Under the pieces are notes generated by a model that did not search any database, had not been told where the DNA came from, and was given only the letters and a program-made list of their open reading frames with translations. Positions 1 through 7,803 of a stretch of 33,739 bases of DNA are shown here, in pieces. Each line of letters starts with the position of its first letter. Position 1 is the stretch's first letter. Origin of the DNA: Bacteroidota bacterium (GTDB lineage Bacteria > Bacteroidota > Bacteroidia > Flavobacteriales_F > PHOS-HE28); the NCBI GenBank assembly GCA_029573495.1, contig JAKQEI010000165.1, forward strand, positions 1 through 33,739. Reading direction: 5' to 3'. Made by a program: the position numbers and the translations under genes.

Positions 1-1
1 C

Positions 2-121
2 GAGCTACTGACGTACACCGATGCCATTGACTTTGCTAAGTGGTGTCAGTCCCGTGATTGTCCGAGCGGGCCGCTGACTATGGATATGCTAAACACATGG
101 CTGCAAGCAACGCGCTCATGA
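2..121 (+). CDS. Partial hypothetical protein (C-terminal 39 residues)
   Basis: An open frame enters from the left edge and ends at TGA 119-121, giving 39 residues. The tail is acidic and aromatic (motif DFAKWC near residue 10, WLQATRS at the end). This resembles the C-termini of short phage accessory proteins, but no function can be assigned. It is the last gene before a non-coding leader, so it probably ends an upstream operon that lies outside the window. A later in-frame ATG exists, but the open frame continues to the edge, so a truncated gene is preferred to a tiny new one. Confidence 0.45.
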   Translation, partial: ELLTYTDAIDFAKWCQSRDCPSGPLTMDMLNTWLQATRS

Positions 122-217
122 TTACGCAACTCCACCCACCCAAAAAAAACACCGGACACCTGCTCGCCAAACCCCTGAACACCTCCGGATCTTCGTCGCG
201 TTCGATCACTCGACGCC
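122..217 (+). promoter_or_regulatory. Leader before the glycan cassette, with 13-base element
   Basis: This non-coding leader holds an A8 tract (142-149) and the element CGGACACCTGCTC at 153-165. The same 13 bases occur at 32295 and 33237, and with two changes at 9196. In those three places the element starts exactly 47 bases before an ATG; here the ATG is 65 bases away. At the offset where the other copies carry a -7-like box, this copy reads GATCTTCG (188-195), a poor match to TAnnTTTG. A promoter for the 218-6931 operon is inferred, not shown. Confidence 0.5.
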
Positions 218-655
218 ATGACTGCACCGCCGGAGGTCATCATAGAACACTGTGTCAGAGCCTTCAACGCCAAGGCCCATCTGCTCGGGTATGGAAAGAA
301 GGCGATGGCCCACATCCCGCTGAAACCCGAAAGGCTCAAAGAGAACGAGCCTGGTAACAAGCACCCTGGAAGTCTAGTCTACCTGTGCCGCTCGATGTGC
401 ATGTACGCCATCGGTCAGCACTGCCTTGTTGAAAGCCCGTTCGGTGCCGGTCAGCGCCCGCTGGTCTACGCCGCGATAGGAGCCATGTTCAACCGGGCTA
501 CAAGCACGGCGCACATGGCAGCGCGTGGCTTCTGCGCCCACCTGGAGAACGAGGTCATTGCCGAGATCTACCGGGATGCTTTGTCTTCGATCATCGCCGA
601 AGGGCATGAACTGTGGCGGGTAAACACCGGCCGTCCAAAGTGCATCGAGGTATGA
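218..655 (+). CDS. Hypothetical protein with DnaA domain IV-like C-terminal half
   Basis: 145 residues. The middle and C-terminal part (about 50-110) follows the helix-turn-helix pattern of DnaA domain IV: an Arg-rich helix with CRSMCMYAI, then a short loop, AAIGAMFNRATSTAHMAARG, matching the family's IG..F..R..ST..HA signature. The AAA+ ATPase domains are absent, so it cannot be a full initiator. Phage proteins with isolated DnaA-IV-like domains are known as DNA-binding proteins, so sequence-specific DNA binding is inferred. It is the first gene of the operon and its stop overlaps the next start (ATGA at 652-655). The assignment is by eye and uncertain. Confidence 0.6.
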   Translation: MTAPPEVIIEHCVRAFNAKAHLLGYGKKAMAHIPLKPERLKENEPGNKHPGSLVYLCRSMCMYAIGQHCLVESPFGAGQRPLVYAAIGAMFNRATSTAHMAARGFCAHLENEVIAEIYRDALSSIIAEGHELWRVNTGRPKCIEV

Positions 656-1299
656 GGTTCAGCGCTATCATGCCGTCCTACCTCGGGGACTATCCGGGGG
701 CAGCGTCCGGAAGGCCCGGCAAGCTCATGCGGGCCGTGGAGAGCGTCCTTTCGCAGACGTTCACTGACTGGCAGCTTGCTGTCTGCGCCGATGGGTGTCC
801 GCTGACCTTCGAGATCCTGAAGCGGTACAACGACCCGCGGATCAAGATCATTTTCACGGACAAGCAGCCCCTTTGGTCCCCGGCCCCACGGAATGCGGCC
901 CTGTCTATCGCAGAGGGGGAGTGGATCGTCTACCTCGACACGGACGACTATTGGCGGGAGGATCACCTAGCGGTGATTAACGAGGCCATCGAGAGCATGG
1001 ATATGCCTTCGGTATGGGGGTATTTCAACGCGTGGTTCTATAACACTTCGGTCAAGTCCTTTGTGGAAAGGGAGGTCAACATCGCCAAGTGCAGGACATA
1101 CGGGACCGCCAACATCGTCCACCGCAATGACGGCACCTACTGGCCCGACCAGGGCAGGGACCGCAGCGGGCGATACGACTACGGGACGCAGGACTGCGCG
1201 TTCGTGGAGGTGCTGAAGAAGAAGGGGGTGGGGGTCAGGTTGCCCACGCCCGGATACATGGTATGCCACGAGCCGAACCTGTTACGCATCGACGTATGA
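652..1299 (+). CDS. Glycosyltransferase family 2
   Basis: 215 residues from ATG 652, which overlaps the previous stop as ATGA; a GTG 39 bases upstream in frame is less likely. The protein has the GT-A fold pattern: AIMPSY at the first strand (5-10), RAVESVLSQTFTDW (27-40) before the second strand, ARN-like APRNAA (78-83), and the metal-binding DxD motif as LDTDD (95-99). TQDCAF near 179-184 may carry the catalytic acid. Family 2 enzymes transfer a sugar from a nucleotide-sugar to an acceptor in the cytoplasm. Donor and acceptor cannot be read from sequence. It opens a run of nine glycan-related genes. Confidence 0.88.
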   Translation: MRFSAIMPSYLGDYPGAASGRPGKLMRAVESVLSQTFTDWQLAVCADGCPLTFEILKRYNDPRIKIIFTDKQPLWSPAPRNAALSIAEGEWIVYLDTDDYWREDHLAVINEAIESMDMPSVWGYFNAWFYNTSVKSFVEREVNIAKCRTYGTANIVHRNDGTYWPDQGRDRSGRYDYGTQDCAFVEVLKKKGVGVRLPTPGYMVCHEPNLLRIDV

Positions 1300-2180
1300 G
1301 GATCCAGGTCATATCGCGCGACAACGGAGCGGGTCTGACCAAGGACGTGCAGGTGGTGCGCGAGGCATTCCCGGACAGCGTCGTGGACTTCACCAAGTGG
1401 GATAAGCCACGCACATCTGGACGGTGGGACGTGAATATCCATCTGGAGCTGGTCAACCCCGCTCACCTGCCGAGCGCTATGAATAACGTGCTGGTGCCCA
1501 ACCCTGAGTGGTTCGAGACCTCCTGGATCAAGAGCCTCGACCGCTTCGACATGGTCATCGCCAAGACCAGGAGCACGGAGGCGGTCTTTTCGGCGCTTCA
1601 CAGGAATGTGGTCTACACCGGATGGACGACCCCGTATCTGGATTGCGAAGTGGACTATTCGGTCCCCCGAATGGTTCATGTCGCTGGCAAGTCGATCATG
1701 AAGGGAACCCCGCAGGTCGTGGAGGCGATGCGCCTTGTGCCTGACCTGTCACTGGACCTTGTTGTGGACAAGCCGCTGAAGGGATTGCCGCCAAACATCC
1801 GGCAGCACCACCAGCCCAGCAACGAGCAGTTGTGCGAGCTACGCCGCGCCCCGATACACGTCCAGCCAAGCACGTACGAGGGCTTCGGCCATGTGCTGAA
1901 CGAGGCGCGGATGGCGGGGGCGGTGTTGGTATCCACCCTTGGCGACACGGGATGCGAGATCGCCGGTCAGGACTATTCCATCCTGTGTCCTACTGCTGGA
2001 AAGCGCCGCAAGGCATTGGTGATGGAGTGCCTTCCGGATGTCCCTGCCCTTGCCGATTGCCTACGCATCGCGCACGACCACCTCTTCACCCACGGAAAAG
2101 AGTGGGGCGACCGGGCGAAGCGGGCCTACCAACATGACAGGGGCGAGTTCCATGAACGAATAAGGGCGGCGATACGATGA
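1296..2180 (+). CDS. Glycosyltransferase, GT4-like (GT-B fold)
   Basis: 294 residues from ATG 1296, in ATGA overlap with the preceding gene. The C-terminal half carries the retaining GT-B signature: PSTYEGFGHVLNEARMAG (191-208), in which E195 and E203 form the EX7E motif used to bind the nucleotide-sugar. An early glycine-rich stretch, DNGAGLTKD (9-17), resembles the N-terminal acceptor-side loop of the family. It is shorter than typical 350-400 residue GT4 enzymes, mainly in the N-terminal domain. It acts presumably in the cytoplasm, with neighbours, on a shared acceptor. This is the only clear GT-B enzyme of the cassette. Confidence 0.85.
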   Translation: MRIQVISRDNGAGLTKDVQVVREAFPDSVVDFTKWDKPRTSGRWDVNIHLELVNPAHLPSAMNNVLVPNPEWFETSWIKSLDRFDMVIAKTRSTEAVFSALHRNVVYTGWTTPYLDCEVDYSVPRMVHVAGKSIMKGTPQVVEAMRLVPDLSLDLVVDKPLKGLPPNIRQHHQPSNEQLCELRRAPIHVQPSTYEGFGHVLNEARMAGAVLVSTLGDTGCEIAGQDYSILCPTAGKRRKALVMECLPDVPALADCLRIAHDHLFTHGKEWGDRAKRAYQHDRGEFHERIRAAIR

Positions 2181-2824
2181 ACATCCTTGTGAAACTACCG
2201 ACAAGGGAACGGCCTGATCGGTTCCGAGAGGTGCTGGGCGGATGGGTGCGCAACTGCAAGCGGCCCGAGCGCGTGACCTGGCTCTTCAGTTTCGACATGG
2301 ACGACCCCTCCATGGAAGGGTTCGACGACCTGCCAGAGAACAGCATCGTGGCCTACGGGGCGTCTAACTCCAAGGTCCACGCCATCAACAGGGACATCCC
2401 CCAGGTGAAGACGCCATGGGATGTTCTGCTGGTCCTGAGCGACGACATGCACTGCGCCCGTTCGGATTGGGATGAGGCGATCGAGGCGGACATCGACAGC
2501 CCCGATCAGCTCCTGTGGTACTATGACGGCAAGCAGGAGCACATCTGCACCCTTCCGCTGATGACGCGGGTCTATTACGACCGCTTCGGCTACGTCTACC
2601 ACCCAGACTACCTGAGCGTATTCTGCGACAACGAGCAGACGGACGTAGCACAGCAGTTGGGCCTACTGAAGTACATCTCGACGCCTCTTGCGGTCCATGT
2701 CCACCCGGCCAACTTCACCGGGGTGCTGAAGGACGCCCTATACGAGCGGAACGAGACGGGCAAGATCTGGAAGAGGGACCAGAGCACATGGAAGAACCGC
2801 AAGGCACGTAACTACTTCCTATGA
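2177..2824 (+). CDS. Glycosyltransferase-like protein (GT-A type)
   Basis: 215 residues, ATGA overlap on both sides. The N-terminus MNILVKLPTRERPDRF matches the opening strand of GT2-like enzymes, where the TRxRP pattern is frequent. WDVLLVLSDDM (81-91) supplies an acidic pair at the DxD position, and FCDNEQTD (149-156) may give the second acidic site. The C-terminal third is unassigned. The protein belongs with the surrounding glycosyltransferases by fold pattern and operon position; substrates are unknown. Confidence 0.72.
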   Translation: MNILVKLPTRERPDRFREVLGGWVRNCKRPERVTWLFSFDMDDPSMEGFDDLPENSIVAYGASNSKVHAINRDIPQVKTPWDVLLVLSDDMHCARSDWDEAIEADIDSPDQLLWYYDGKQEHICTLPLMTRVYYDRFGYVYHPDYLSVFCDNEQTDVAQQLGLLKYISTPLAVHVHPANFTGVLKDALYERNETGKIWKRDQSTWKNRKARNYFL

Positions 2825-3429
2825 GGTATTCGCAGAACAACGAGGAGGAGATCATCCGGGAGTACTTCGGCGATCAAGTCGGCACCTTCCTTGACCTTGG
2901 CGCCAACGATGGGCGCACCTTGTCCAACACTGCAGCGTGTGCGAACCGTGGGTGGTCTGGCTTGATGGTAGAGGCATCACCAACGGTATTCGAGCTGCTT
3001 CATTCCCGATACAAAGGCAACCTCCGCGTTTACTGCATCAACGTAGCGGTGGGCACCTCCTGCCGCCGCATCACGCTGCATGAGAGCGGCGAACACCTTG
3101 GGGTGGGGGATAGGTCACTGCTTTCCACCGTGGTAGCCTCAGAGCGCGACCGTTGGACGCGGGAGACATTCGAGGAGGTGGAGGTGGATTGTGTGGACTT
3201 CGCGACCCTGATGAAGACGACCACAATGCGGCGATTCGACCTGATCTCCATAGACATCGAGGGCATGGACCTGCCCGTCCTTCGTCAGATGGACCTAGAC
3301 GAACTGGCATGCCGGATGTTGATCGTTGAGTTCAACGGCAAAGACCAGCACCTATTTGACGCGGAGGCGCACAAGTACGGTATGCACCTGCACAGCAAGA
3401 ACGCGGAGAACCTGATCTACGTGCGATGA
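2821..3429 (+). CDS. FkbM family methyltransferase
   Basis: 202 residues, ATGA overlaps at both ends. It has the FkbM pattern in order: N-terminal SQNNEEEII, the SAM-binding motif I as FLDLGANDG (23-31), MVEASP (49-54) at the end of the second strand, and IDIEGMD (144-150), the family's conserved acidic motif. FkbM enzymes methylate hydroxyl groups, often on sugars. In the middle of a glycosyltransferase operon, O-methylation of the glycan is the likely role. This is inferred from family and context. Confidence 0.88.
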   Translation: MRYSQNNEEEIIREYFGDQVGTFLDLGANDGRTLSNTAACANRGWSGLMVEASPTVFELLHSRYKGNLRVYCINVAVGTSCRRITLHESGEHLGVGDRSLLSTVVASERDRWTRETFEEVEVDCVDFATLMKTTTMRRFDLISIDIEGMDLPVLRQMDLDELACRMLIVEFNGKDQHLFDAEAHKYGMHLHSKNAENLIYVR

Positions 3430-4079
3430 AGCTCTCCATCCTCATCGCCACAATGCCTTCACGGGCTGAAGACCTGAAGAATCTGGTCCGTAGCCTTGGG
3501 ATGGCTGGTATGCCCCATGCCATGCACGACTTCGCCCTTGGCGTCCTCGGATCATGGACCGACCCGGAGCGAGAGGTGGAGGTGCTAGCCTACCTGACCC
3601 CGCCCTACAACAAGGTGGATGAGGGCCTGAGCTACGGTGGCAAGCGCAACGCCTTGATGAGCGTGGCGCAGGGGGATTACGTATGCTTCCACGACGACGA
3701 CGACGAGCCGCACCCCGAGTACATCGACCTTATCCTGAAGGCCATAGAGACAGGTCCGGACGTGGTAGGGTTCAAGGTCGCCTGCTACGGGTACGCCAAC
3801 AATTGCAGGTCCCCGAAGATCATGGAGCCTGCTGACGTGTCTATCCAATACCCCAAATGGGCGAACGACCAGAACGGGTTCAAGTACGTCCGGTTCCCGC
3901 ATCACCTCGCCCCGACCAAGCGGGAACACGCCATCGCCATCGGATACCGAGGCCACTACGGGGAGGACCATGATTACAGCATCAGGATGCAGCAGAGTGG
4001 ACGCCTGAAGACGGAGGCGTACATCGACGAGTTCATGTACGTCTATCGGTACAACGCGAAAAAGAAGCCCGGACAATGA
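3426..4079 (+). CDS. Glycosyltransferase family 2
   Basis: 217 residues, ATGA overlaps. N-terminal LSILIATMPSRA is a classic GT2 opening. GGKRNALMSVAQGDYVCFHD (71-90) followed by DDDE gives the ARN-type helix and the metal-binding acidic cluster. HYGEDHDYSIRM (177-188) carries the ED pair typical of the catalytic base region. The family transfers a sugar from an activated donor. As in its neighbours, there is no membrane segment, so it is probably cytoplasmic. Confidence 0.86.
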   Translation: MKLSILIATMPSRAEDLKNLVRSLGMAGMPHAMHDFALGVLGSWTDPEREVEVLAYLTPPYNKVDEGLSYGGKRNALMSVAQGDYVCFHDDDDEPHPEYIDLILKAIETGPDVVGFKVACYGYANNCRSPKIMEPADVSIQYPKWANDQNGFKYVRFPHHLAPTKREHAIAIGYRGHYGEDHDYSIRMQQSGRLKTEAYIDEFMYVYRYNAKKKPGQ

Positions 4080-4738
4080 GCAGGTGTATCGTATCGGTGG
4101 GGGTTGGTAATTGGTATCCGAAGGGGATCGACCGCCTTGCAAGGTCGCTCGTCCATCATGGATGCCACGACGAGTTCATGCTCTGGAAGAACAAGTATCC
4201 GGATGGGTGTCCGACACACCAGGACAACCCGTACGCCTTCAAACTCGCCGCCATACAAGCCGCCTTCGATGCGGGCCACGATCAGGTTCTTTGGCTGGAC
4301 ACCTCGGCATGGGCAATCCAGAACCCCAAGCCCGTGCTGGATAAGATCGAGCGCGAGGGTTACTACTTCTGGACATCCGGATACAAGTGCGGCACATGGA
4401 CGAACGATGCGACCCTGCAACACTTCGGGGTCAGCCGGGACGAGGCCATGGAGATCCCCATGCTCTACGCCTTGGCTATCGGCCTTGACCGAAGGAGCGG
4501 GCTTTCCATGGAGTTCTTCCGCAGGTGGAAGGAGGCCTGTGATCTTGGCCTGTTCAAAGGAAGCTGGACCCGCTCCGAAGGGGATGACGAGCGGTTCATG
4601 GGTCACCGCCACGACCAGAGCAGCGCCAGCCTCATCGCCCATCAGTTAGGCATGGAGATCGACCACACCCACACCCTGCTGCACCTCTACGAGCCGAAGA
4701 TGCCGGAGAGTGTGGTGCTAACCTTTCAAGGGATATGA
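4076..4738 (+). CDS. Glycosyltransferase-like protein (nucleotide-sugar transferase fold)
   Basis: 220 residues, ATGA overlaps. It does not show a GT2 opening, but its centre resembles GT-A transferases such as the GMA12/MNN10 type: KLAAIQAAFDAGHDQVLWLD (56-75), then TSAWAIQNPKPV, where the acidic residue of LWLDTSAW sits at the DxD site. The helix-then-VLWLD layout and its place inside the cassette support a glycan role. The C-terminal HDQSSASLIAHQLG region resembles the conserved DQ segment of such transferases. Acceptor and donor are unknown. Confidence 0.62.
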   Translation: MSRCIVSVGVGNWYPKGIDRLARSLVHHGCHDEFMLWKNKYPDGCPTHQDNPYAFKLAAIQAAFDAGHDQVLWLDTSAWAIQNPKPVLDKIEREGYYFWTSGYKCGTWTNDATLQHFGVSRDEAMEIPMLYALAIGLDRRSGLSMEFFRRWKEACDLGLFKGSWTRSEGDDERFMGHRHDQSSASLIAHQLGMEIDHTHTLLHLYEPKMPESVVLTFQGI

Positions 4739-5295
4739 AACTGGCAGAAGGAACATTCCAAGGGCTTCACGGGCTGGAGGTGGATCTATTCCGGCGCATC
4801 CTGAAAGGCGTGGGTGGTTATGGCGTGGAAATAGGGTGCTGCGACGGCTTCTCCAGCGCGGTGATCCTTGAAGCCTCGGACCTTCACCTGACATCCATCG
4901 ACCCGTTCATTCCGGACAGCATGGAGGCTAGTTTGGTAGGGAGCAAGGAGCGGTATTATGAGAACATGGAACAGTTCGGCAATCGCGCAAAGCTGTTCTT
5001 CAACTACTCGACGTACGTGGCAATTCACGACTTCTTTGACATTCCCCCAATGGATTTCCTATTCATCGACGGCGACCATTCTCTTCAAGGTGTTCAGAGT
5101 GATTTCGGCAACTGGACACCACACTTGAAAACTGGCGGGATCCTTGCCATGCACGACGCCAGGATGGGCCGCGATGGGTCGCCCAACTTCCACGAAGGAC
5201 CTAGCAAGGTCGCCCGCGAAAGGGTCTTCGCAAGGCCCGGAGAATGGGAGGTGATAGGCGAGGCATTCACCCTTGTAATCGCCCGGAAGCTATGA
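4735..5295 (+). CDS. Class I SAM-dependent methyltransferase
   Basis: 186 residues, ATGA overlap with the preceding gene. SAM-binding motif I is GVEIGCCDGFSS (30-41); SIDPF (54-58) ends the second strand; MDFLFIDGDHSLQGV (106-120) is the hallmark of the Methyltransf_24 group seen in sugar and lipopolysaccharide modification enzymes; GGILAMHD (134-141) is the later motif. It is the second methyltransferase of the cassette and not closely similar to the FkbM member, so the two probably act at different positions on the glycan. The substrate is inferred from context only. Confidence 0.85.
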   Translation: MKLAEGTFQGLHGLEVDLFRRILKGVGGYGVEIGCCDGFSSAVILEASDLHLTSIDPFIPDSMEASLVGSKERYYENMEQFGNRAKLFFNYSTYVAIHDFFDIPPMDFLFIDGDHSLQGVQSDFGNWTPHLKTGGILAMHDARMGRDGSPNFHEGPSKVARERVFARPGEWEVIGEAFTLVIARKL

Positions 5296-6047
5296 ATGCG
5301 ATGATCGGCATCGGTATCTTCCAGAAGCCCGACATGTTGCGGTGGATGCTCGAAGGCATTGCGGAGAACTTCCCCGTCAAGGACGTTCCGATCTCCGTGA
5401 TCTTCGAGGCCGAGAACAGCCAAGGCGCGGACGTGATGGCCCTGCGCGACATGGCAAGTGATCTTGGGCTATGGATGACGCTTCCGGTAAGCACTGAGGA
5501 GCACATCCTGGAGCACGGATGCCATCGCCACCTGATCGAGCAGTTCATGCGGACGGACTGCGATGTACTGATCATCCCCCAAGACGACAACCGCTTTCAG
5601 CGCCCACTACTCCCCGACCTGAAGCGGCTCTGGGAACAGTACGGCACGGACCTCGGATGGGTCAGCGGTCGGGACGGCCACGGCTTCGGCTATTCCGACA
5701 TGGTATGCTCCCCATTCAGCGATAGCAACGCCACCAAGACACCCCTGCCCATCGGAGAGCATAGGGAGGTGATCATGATGAACACCGGCCCTGTGGTGTA
5801 CTTCCGCCACGTCATCGAAAAGGTCGGTCTTCCGGACCCGGACCTCGCATGGTATTGGTGGAGCGATTATAGCCTCAGGTGCCACCACGCCGGACTGAAG
5901 AACATCCTGCTCTCCATGGACTGCCTCCATGAGAAGTTCGGTCGCGTTGGCAACAACCCTGACCTGTTCGACGACGCCTTGGTAGCGCGTTGCCTAAAGA
6001 CGTTCAATGACCGCTGGTCACACATCTACGGACGCAACCCCTTGTGA
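5292..6047 (+). CDS. Glycosyltransferase-like protein (GT2/GT-A type)
   Basis: 251 residues from ATG 5292, which forms ATGA with the previous stop; an in-frame start at 5244 would overlap much more. MIGIGIFQKPDMLRWML is a GT-A opening strand and helix. DVLIIPQDDNRF (91-102) has the acidic pair expected at the metal site. The C-terminal WYWWSDYSLRC may correspond to the acidic catalytic region. Context gives it a place in the same glycan pathway. Substrates cannot be predicted. Confidence 0.72.
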   Translation: MNAMIGIGIFQKPDMLRWMLEGIAENFPVKDVPISVIFEAENSQGADVMALRDMASDLGLWMTLPVSTEEHILEHGCHRHLIEQFMRTDCDVLIIPQDDNRFQRPLLPDLKRLWEQYGTDLGWVSGRDGHGFGYSDMVCSPFSDSNATKTPLPIGEHREVIMMNTGPVVYFRHVIEKVGLPDPDLAWYWWSDYSLRCHHAGLKNILLSMDCLHEKFGRVGNNPDLFDDALVARCLKTFNDRWSHIYGRNPL

Positions 6048-6931
6048 TGGACATTCTGCTCATACCCTGCTGGGCGCGCCCCGAGTTCCTTCACCACTGC
6101 CTGAAGAACCTGGCGGCTACGGGCGACCTATCCACCGTCCATGTCGTGTTCAAGCCAGACACCTCGTTCAACCCGGAGATCCTGGGTGTGATAGACACAT
6201 GGATGGAGCACCTGCCGAGCTACGAGGTCGTGACCCCCAAGCTCGCCAGATACCGGCATAGCCGCCAGTCCAGCAACCTGCTCGAAGGGTACGCCTACGC
6301 CGCCAGCCTCACAGGTGGGCTGGTGTTCATGGTCGAGGAGGATGTGATGGTCGCCAATGACTTCTTCCGCTTCCACCGTGATCTTCACGCCAAGGAAAAG
6401 GTCTTCGCCGCCCTGTCCGTCCGCAACCCCAACCGGCAGGTGTTCACCGATGACGACCCCGAAGCCTACTACCTCTCCAGCGGGGACTATTGCAGCCTTG
6501 GCGTATCAATGCGCCCCGAGGTCATCCAAGGCATGATCCTTCCCCACAAGATCGAGGGGTACTTCCGCGACCCGGCCCGCTATTGCCGCAGGCACTTCCC
6601 TAACTCGACCCTCTCGGATAACTTCGTGGAGCAGGACGGCCTCATCCGCCGCATCCAAGGCGCCTCGACCCTGCCCACGGCCTACCCGCACGTCCCCAGA
6701 GCCTTCCACGCCGGGTTCTACGGATACAACCGTCGCCAGTTCGTCCAAGGCAACCTCACCCAGCGCATCGAGCGCCTTGACAGAACGATCTACAACCCTG
6801 AGGCGATGTTGAAAGCATCCCTTTCAGCCGCGTACTATCAGGACAGCCAACCGATACCTTTGCAAATAACGCCATGGAAACAATTGACACGGAAGCAACC
6901 GGAGGGCGCCTCGCTCCCGACAGCATCGTAA
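6047..6931 (+). CDS. Glycosyltransferase-like protein (GT-A type)
   Basis: 294 residues from ATG 6047, which shares one base with the previous stop (TGATG); a GTG at 6044 is an alternative. MDILLIPCWARPEFLHHCLK is a GT-A opening. GLVFMVEEDVMVANDFF (91-107) carries the acidic EED at the metal-binding site. FVEQDGLIRRIQ near 200 resembles the catalytic acidic region. It ends the cassette. Its last 58 bases also encode the start of the next small membrane protein in another frame. Confidence 0.72.
   Translation: MDILLIPCWARPEFLHHCLKNLAATGDLSTVHVVFKPDTSFNPEILGVIDTWMEHLPSYEVVTPKLARYRHSRQSSNLLEGYAYAASLTGGLVFMVEEDVMVANDFFRFHRDLHAKEKVFAALSVRNPNRQVFTDDDPEAYYLSSGDYCSLGVSMRPEVIQGMILPHKIEGYFRDPARYCRRHFPNSTLSDNFVEQDGLIRRIQGASTLPTAYPHVPRAFHAGFYGYNRRQFVQGNLTQRIERLDRTIYNPEAMLKASLSAAYYQDSQPIPLQITPWKQLTRKQPEGASLPTAS
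6855..6862 (+). promoter_or_regulatory. Candidate -7 box (TACCTTTG) before the packaging genes
   Basis: TACCTTTG matches the Bacteroidota -7 consensus TAnnTTTG exactly and ends 11 bases before ATG 6874. No clear TTG lies 17-23 bases upstream. The box is inside the end of a glycosyltransferase gene, so a chance match is possible: roughly a dozen or more are expected in the window. Confidence 0.3.
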
Positions 6932-7047
6932 AGCCACTGAAGGCATGGGGGCGCATCGGCTTCGTAGCCGGGTTCGTCGCCATCGCCTGCCTGATAGCGG
7001 CGTCCATCATGCTACCCTTCGCCCTGCTCAAATACCTGTTGGGGTGA
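6874..7047 (+). CDS. Small single-span membrane protein
   Basis: 57 residues. The first 27 are soluble and mixed charge; residues 28-53 form a long hydrophobic segment rich in Val, Ala and Ile (RIGFVAGFVAIACL and on), then KYLLG. It begins inside the 3' end of the preceding glycosyltransferase gene, in a different frame, and its stop overlaps the next start as GTGA (7044-7047). The start follows an A-rich stretch, CAAATAACGCC. Function is unknown. The chained overlap with the next gene supports it being real. Confidence 0.6.
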   Translation: METIDTEATGGRLAPDSIVKPLKAWGRIGFVAGFVAIACLIAASIMLPFALLKYLLG

Positions 7048-7271
7048 GCCTGCTTGACCGCATACGGGAGGAGCAGATGCTATTCGCCTACTGGAAGGGG
7101 GTGAACAGGGTTTTCCCCGGCTTCTCCGACAAGACGGTCATCGACGGCTTCATCAAGGACTTCGGACACATCTGCAAGGAGTGCGGGGTAGAGGCCCTGC
7201 GGCAGCGGCTGATGAGGATGAAGGTCGAATACCTAAAGGACTGTTCCGATGGCAAAGAAGAGCAGCGGTAA
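7044..7271 (+). CDS. Small hypothetical protein before the terminase genes
   Basis: 75 residues from GTG 7044 (GTGA overlap with the previous stop). It is basic and helical, with SLLDRIREEQMLFAYWKG at the N-terminus and CKECGVEALRQRLMRMK later. It overlaps the small terminase start by 23 bases. A longer in-frame start at 6945 is rejected because it would cover the membrane gene in another frame. The position just before the terminase genes fits a packaging accessory protein, but no family is recognised. Confidence 0.6.
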   Translation: MSLLDRIREEQMLFAYWKGVNRVFPGFSDKTVIDGFIKDFGHICKECGVEALRQRLMRMKVEYLKDCSDGKEEQR

Positions 7272-7803
7272 GAAACCAAGCCAAAAGGGTAAGGCCACAA
7301 GTTCAAGCGGCGGTCTTACCCCCGGAAAAACGGAGACCCAAGAAACGGTAGCAGTCCAATCATACGGGGATGGTATTGACGATGCCATAGCGGAGCGTAT
7401 CTGTGAACTGATCGAAGACACCCCAAAAGGACTGGACCACATCTGCGAGAGTGACCGCAACCTCGTTTCAGCCCGAACCTTCCACCGATGGCTGGAGAAG
7501 TCGCTAGGCCTCCGTCAGAGATACGCGCGTGCGCGAGAAAGGCAGGCCGACCTAATGGCTTCGGAGGTTGTTCGGATAGCGGACACGCCGCGCAACGGGA
7601 TCAAGAAGAAGACCAACGCCGATGGGTCTGTCGAGATAATGGAGGGAGACATGATCGAACACCGGCGCCTTCAGATTGACGCCCGCAAGTGGATGGCAGG
7701 CAAGCTCGCCCCGAAGAAGTACGGCGAAAAGCTGGACCTCACATCTGACGGCAAGCAGATCCAGGCCCCCGTGGTCACCTTCCAGAGTTCCCCTGATGCG
7801 TGA
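7249..7803 (+). CDS. terS: Terminase small subunit (Sf6-like)
   Basis: 184 residues. After a low-complexity Lys/Ser-rich N-terminus (1-35), a helix-turn-helix region (TPKGLDHICESDRNLVSART FHRWL, about 58-82) is followed by the family's conserved core: RYARARERQADLMASEVV and, later, RRLQIDARKWMAGKLAPKKY with YGEKLDL. This combination is typical of phage Sf6-type small terminases, which form a ring that recognises the packaging site and hands DNA to the large subunit. Its stop overlaps the large terminase start (GTGA, 7800-7803). Confidence 0.88.
   Translation: MAKKSSGKKPSQKGKATSSSGGLTPGKTETQETVAVQSYGDGIDDAIAERICELIEDTPKGLDHICESDRNLVSARTFHRWLEKSLGLRQRYARARERQADLMASEVVRIADTPRNGIKKKTNADGSVEIMEGDMIEHRRLQIDARKWMAGKLAPKKYGEKLDLTSDGKQIQAPVVTFQSSPDA

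Noticed and set aside
613-651. GTG start at 613 for the first glycosyltransferase
   Set aside because: ATG 652 gives the ATGA overlap used throughout the cassette and starts directly at the first beta strand.
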